Origin: Symbiodinium natans | Taxonomy: Eukaryota > Sar > Dinophyceae > Suessiales > Symbiodiniaceae | Assembly: GCA_905221605.1 (NCBI GenBank) | Contig: CAJNDS010002131.1 | Span: forward strand, 240,001 to 304,000 | Direction of reading: 5' to 3' | Length of the DNA stretch: 64,000 nt | Shown here: positions 60,868-64,000 of the stretch, piece by piece | Position numbering within the stretch: the stretch's first letter is position 1 | Layout: the number at the start of each line of letters is the position of its first letter | The notes under the pieces: generated by a model | Told to the model about the DNA's origin: nothing | Seen by the model: only the letters and a program-made list of their open reading frames with translations | Database searches by the model: none | Position numbers and translations under genes: made by a program

Positions 60868-63755
60868 CAGATTTGCAGCCCTAACCTGAGACGCTTAAGT
60901 CCCAAACCTGAGGCCCATTAGAACAAAATTGCCCGTGAGACCCCTAACCCCAAACCCCTTTTGCCAGAGGACTAGCCCTAAACCCTAAACCCCGAGGTCT
61001 ATAGCCCTAAACCCTAAACCCTAAACCCCAAACCCTAAACCCCAAACCCCAAACCCTAAAGCCTAAACCCTAGCCCTGGTCTCTTGTAGAAGTCGCGCAG
61101 GGTCTTCAGCGCCGACTTCACGCCCTCCATGCCGGTCACCGTCTCTGGCTCCTCTAGAGGGCTGAGGCTTTGAGGTTTAGGGGTTTAGGGTTTAGGAGGG
61201 CTCCCAAAGAGCCCAATATTGCTTAATTAAGGAATATTTCCTTAAATCATATTAAGGAATGTTTCCTGAAATCATATTAAGGAATATTTCCTTAAATCAT
61301 ATTAAGGAATATTCCTTAAATCATATTAAGGAATATTCGTTAACTCATATTAAGGAATATTCCTTAAATCATATTAAGGACCCCTATATGACTTAAGGAA
61401 TATTGGGCTCTTTGGGCTGAGGCTTTGAGGTCTAGGGGGTTTAGGGGGTTTGGGGGTTTGGGGGTTTAGGGGTATAGGGTTTAGGGGTTTAGGGGTTTGG
61501 GGGTTTAGGGGTTTGGGGGTTTAGGGGTTTAGGGGTTTTTAGGGGTTTTTAGAGGTGTTTCGGTGTTTTTAGGGGTTCTTTGGGGTTTTTCGGGTTTTTT
61601 TGGGGTTTTTGGGGGGTTTTTTGGGGTTTAGGGTTTAGGCTTAGGCAATTAGGGGTTTAGGGTTTAGGCTTCGGGGTTGGGGGTTTAGGATTAAGGTTTA
61701 GGGTTTTGGGTTTCGCTCTGCTTGGGGTTTAGGGCTCGGGGGCCCTAAACACTTAACCCTAAACCCCAAACTAGACCTCAAGCCCTGAGCAAAGAACCGC
61801 ACAGTCGCCCTAAACCCTAAACCCTAAACCCTAAACCCTAAACCCTAAGATCTCATACGCCCCTGTTTGGGACGAGTTGTGATGCCTGAGGGGAACTTAG
61901 GGGTTTAGGGAGTTTAGGGTTGAGGGAGCCCAGAGGTTTAGGCACCTTCGGGTACCCTAAACCCTAAACCCTAAACCCTAAACCCTAAACCCTAAACCCT
62001 AAACCCTAAACCCTAAACCCTAAACCCTAAACCCCAAACCCTAAACCCTAAACCCTAAACCCTAAACCCCAAACCCTAAACCCTAAACCCTAAAACCCGT
62101 CCTTCGTCTGGAAGAGGGCCTTCTCCTCCTGGCGCAGGGCGGTCATGTTCGCCTGCGTCTCCGCCAGCGTGGCGAGCTCGGCCTTGATGGCCACCACCTG
62201 AACACTTCAAGGGGGGCGCTGGTTTAGGGTTTAGGGTTTAGGGTTTAGGGTTTAGGGTTTAGGGTTTGGGGTTTGGGGTTTGGGGTTTGGGGTTTGGAGC
62301 CCAGATTATCTTGAGGAAGCCCGCCACTCCCTTCAGCTTTTGGCAACTCCAGCCTGCTTCTTCCTCGGCGCAGCAGTACCCTAACCCCTACCCCTAAACC
62401 CCTGAACCCCTAAACCTCTTAACCCCTAAACCCCTAACCCCTAAACTCCCTAAACCCCTAACCCCCTAAACCTTAAATCAAAAAGAACAAACACTAAACA
62501 CACAAAACTCCCAAACCTGCACCCTAAAGGCACCTGGAACCAGCCCAAAACCCTAAACCCTAAGCCCTAAGCCCTAAACGCTAAGCCCTGCTGAGTTTAA
62601 GGCCCAACCATCGACCCCAAGGCCTAGACGTTTGGGGCCTTAGGGTTTAGGGTTTAGGGTTATAAGGAAAAACCATCCCAACATACTAGCCCCAAGAGTA
62701 ACCTAGGAATAAGAAGGGTGCCCTGCTTTTGGTTTGAAGGCGCTTACAAGGGAACGGAAGCCCTTAAAAAGGGAATAAGAGCCTAGTACAAACCCTCGTC
62801 GCATCCGGGCTCAGCAAAAACTCTCAGACCTAGCACTCGTGGACTCGTGGCTACGTACGAAAAGCTGTGCGAATCCATGATTCAGGAGCACCCTAGACCC
62901 TGAACCCTAACCCACCTTAACCCTAAGCATTATAATCTATATTATAGAGGGCTTTTGTTGAAAGCAGTACGCATGTCGACCGGCTGATGTCCAACCTCTC
63001 GACTATAAACCCTGATGCCCCCCCAAAAAATGAGTTTAGGGTTCAAAGAGCTTACAGGACTTATAGGGCTTTACAGGGTTTAGAGGGCTTACAGGACTTA
63101 CAGGGTTTGTGAGGTTTATGGAGTTTACAGGGCTTAGGGCTCAGGGAGCTGGGATGACGGAGGCCCCTTCTCTTGCCAATCCTCTCAGGCCGGACTCCCC
63201 ATCGTTCCCCACAAATTTTAGGGTTTCGACTCGAGGGTTTAGGGTTTAGGGTTTAGGGTTTAGGGTTTAGGGTTTAGGGTTTAGGGTTTAGGGTTTAGGG
63301 TTTAGGGTTTAGGGTTTAGGCTCTCAAACCCAAGCAAGAAGGGAACACATAGAATGCCCCAAAAGCTTACCTAGAAAGCTCTCTAAGCCGAAGAAAGAGG
63401 TTATCCCCTAGACCCTTGTGCATAACCCCTTTTGAAGCCGGTGCCTGCTGAATGCCAAAGCAACCCCTCAAGATCTTCATGGGAGAGCGAAACTGAGCAT
63501 GATCCCTAAACCCTAAACCCTAAACCCCAAACCCCAAACCCCAAACCCCAAACCCCAAACCCTAAACCCCAAACCCCAAACCCCAAACCCCAAACCCTAA
63601 ACCCCAAACCCCAAACCCTAAACCCATCCATCGAGCTGCAGCATGGCGGACTTGGACGCGGCCGCGTCGATCTTGGTGCTCACGTCATCGAGGTCGCCCT
63701 CCTTCCCGGCCTTCTTGGCGGCCGCCTCGCCCATCTCCTTCGCCACAGGGCCCCC
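56554..63755 (-). CDS. Gene L: dinoflagellate coiled-coil family protein, 3' 256 codons
   Basis: Minus exons 63755-63624, 62197-62102, 61151-61084, 60249-60168, 59470-59373, 58612-58478, 57112-57032 and 56632-56554 (TGA 56556-56554) join without any frame break: 771 nt, 257 codons. The order of motifs (AAAKKAGKEGDLDDVSTKID; LATLAETQANMTALRQEEKA; MEGVKSALKTLRDFYK; KGAAGGVMGRLEDVEA; SLSQMRAAEKTAQAGFERDA; KDIEYKTAEAQRLDGELNDL; MSAILDFTKGLEAECLVTPE; RQQEIDGLKEALTAL) matches, from memory, a coiled-coil family very common in Symbiodiniaceae and other dinoflagellates. Its function is not established. Donors are GTTTAGGG (three), GTGTTG, and probably GA (AAG|GACGGG; AA|GAGACC) and GC (AA|GCATCT). The 5' end lies beyond the window. 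Confidence 0.85.
57280..57495. repeat. Tandem repeat, four copies of about 55 bp, in gene L intron
   Basis: Units share GTGATTATAAGGGTT(A/C)TA and AACAAGGGACCC. Confidence 0.9.
57870..58003. repeat. Telomere-type array (TTTAGGG)
   Basis: About 19 units with two GCGTAGGG units, within the intron 57113-58477. Confidence 0.95.
58628..58741. mobile_element. Short inverted-repeat element (family F-like)
   Basis: Left GGTAGCCCAGCAACCATATT, right ACCACTGGGTTACCAAGTAC, inverted GGTAGCCCAG/CTGGGTTACC ends. Starts 16 bp from the gene L acceptor at 58612. Confidence 0.65.
58901..59002. mobile_element. Short inverted-repeat element, family D
   Basis: Begins GTTGCTGAGTTCATAAGCCC and ends TACTCATTCAGCTACTAAG. 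Closely matches the gene D intron element at 16688-16795. Confidence 0.85.
59646..59754. mobile_element. Short inverted-repeat element, family A
   Basis: CCCAAAGAGCCCAATACCGC at the left, GGGGTATTGGTACGCCTGGG at the right. In a gene L intron. Confidence 0.8.
60262..60424. repeat. Telomere-type array (TTTAGGG)
   Basis: About 22 units, 12 bp from the gene L acceptor at 60250. The facing CCCTAAA array at 60005-60167 touches the donor on the other side of the 82-bp exon. Confidence 0.95.
60552..60677. mobile_element. Short inverted-repeat element, family C
   Basis: Left CTTGGAGGTTCATGTGTACT, right GGGTACCCGTGAACCTCCAAG. In a gene L intron. Confidence 0.85.
60820..60863. repeat. (CA)n microsatellite, about 21 units
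   Basis: Perfect ACACAC run in a gene L intron. Confidence 0.97.
61202..61416. mobile_element. Family A inverted-repeat element with internal amplification
   Basis: Outer ends CCCAAAGAGCCCAATATT and AATATTGGGCTCTTTGGG are perfect inverses. The inside holds about seven copies of a ~25-bp unit (GGAATATTCCTTAAATCATATTAA type), absent from other family A copies. Confidence 0.9.
61955..62096. repeat. Telomere-type array (CCCTAAA)
   Basis: About 20 units; on the minus strand it starts 5 bp after the exon 62197-62102. Confidence 0.95.
62688..62790. mobile_element. Short element, family F
   Basis: CCAAGAGTAACCTAGGAATA to AAAAAGGGAATAAGAGCCTAG. In a gene L intron. Confidence 0.7.
63236..63320. repeat. 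Telomere-type array (TTTAGGG)
   Basis: Twelve perfect units in a gene L intron. Confidence 0.95.
63504..63625. repeat. Telomere-type array (CCCTAAA then mostly CCCCAAA)
   Basis: About 17 units, 13 of them CCCCAAA; touches the gene L donor at 63623. Confidence 0.95.
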
Positions 63756-64000
63756 CTACTTTTCCCTAAGCCCTAAACCCTAAACCCTAAACCCTGAACC
63801 CTAAAACCCCCCAAACCCCTGACCCTGTCCCCAGAACTCAAGAACCCACCCCCCCCCCCCCCCCCGCCCAAAAAAAAAAACCTCTCAAAAAACCCTCGAA
63901 TCTCAGGCTCGGGCCTTCCTGACCCTCCCAAACACCCGAAACCCTAAACACCAAAAACCCTAAACCCTAAACCCCAAACCCTAAACCCTAAACCCCAAAC

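Overview
This window looks like a nuclear contig from a dinoflagellate (Suessiales/Prorocentrales-like; a chromerid is a weaker alternative). Three observations support this. (1) The right-hand third carries a 256-codon, eight-exon gene on the minus strand whose reading frame matches, exon after exon, the coiled-coil protein family I know as very abundant in Symbiodiniaceae and relatives. (2) Several introns of that gene fit only with GA or GC donors, which dinoflagellates use alongside GT. (3) Plant-type telomere repeat, TTTAGGG/CCCTAAA, is scattered through the whole 64 kb in well over a hundred short interstitial tracts. No bacterial operons, tRNA, rRNA, CRISPR or prophage features are present.

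Real coding sequence is in short exons (28-230 bp), high in GC at third positions, lying between the telomere-like tracts. Most long open frames in the repeats are not genes. By checking frame, splice sites and phase I could assemble frame-consistent partial or complete models: gene A (minus, 3602-6287), gene C (plus, 9256-10271), gene B (plus, 11151-13175), gene E (plus, 13589-16074), gene D (plus, 16555-16920), gene G (plus, 18794-19689), gene H (minus, 33513-34670), gene J (minus, 45276-45924), gene K (minus, starting at an ATG at 55700 and running left to at least 50569) and gene L (minus, 56554-63755, running off the right edge). Single supported exons lie in between. None except L belongs to a family I recognise. 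These models are inference without transcripts; strand is uncertain for some single exons because many short GC-rich exons are open on both strands.

Layout: 0-3 kb, a tandemly duplicated ~0.9 kb coding-like unit; 3.6-6.3 kb, gene A (minus); 9-20 kb, a run of plus-strand genes C, B, E, D, G; 20-28 kb, scattered exons and a 57-60 bp minisatellite; 28.6-31.9 kb, an island of satellite DNA (21-bp palindromic arrays, poly-C tracts, a ~1 kb duplicated minisatellite block and a 15-24 bp purine-rich array); 33-36 kb, gene H and companions; 36-47 kb, mixed-strand exons, gene J and simple repeats, including a 7-bp GCATTGT-type array; 50-64 kb, minus-strand genes K and L.

The most interesting property is architectural. 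Exons are typically preceded by CCCTAAA tracts and followed by TTTAGGG tracts, so introns begin with TTTAGGG and end with CCCTAAA repeats, i.e. they carry inverted telomere repeats at their ends. In several introns the telomere motif itself supplies the donor GT (G|GTTTAGGG), and in one it seems to supply the acceptor (TTTAG|). Many introns and spacers also hold short terminal-inverted-repeat elements (at least nine families, 70-340 bp), some within a few bases of a splice site.
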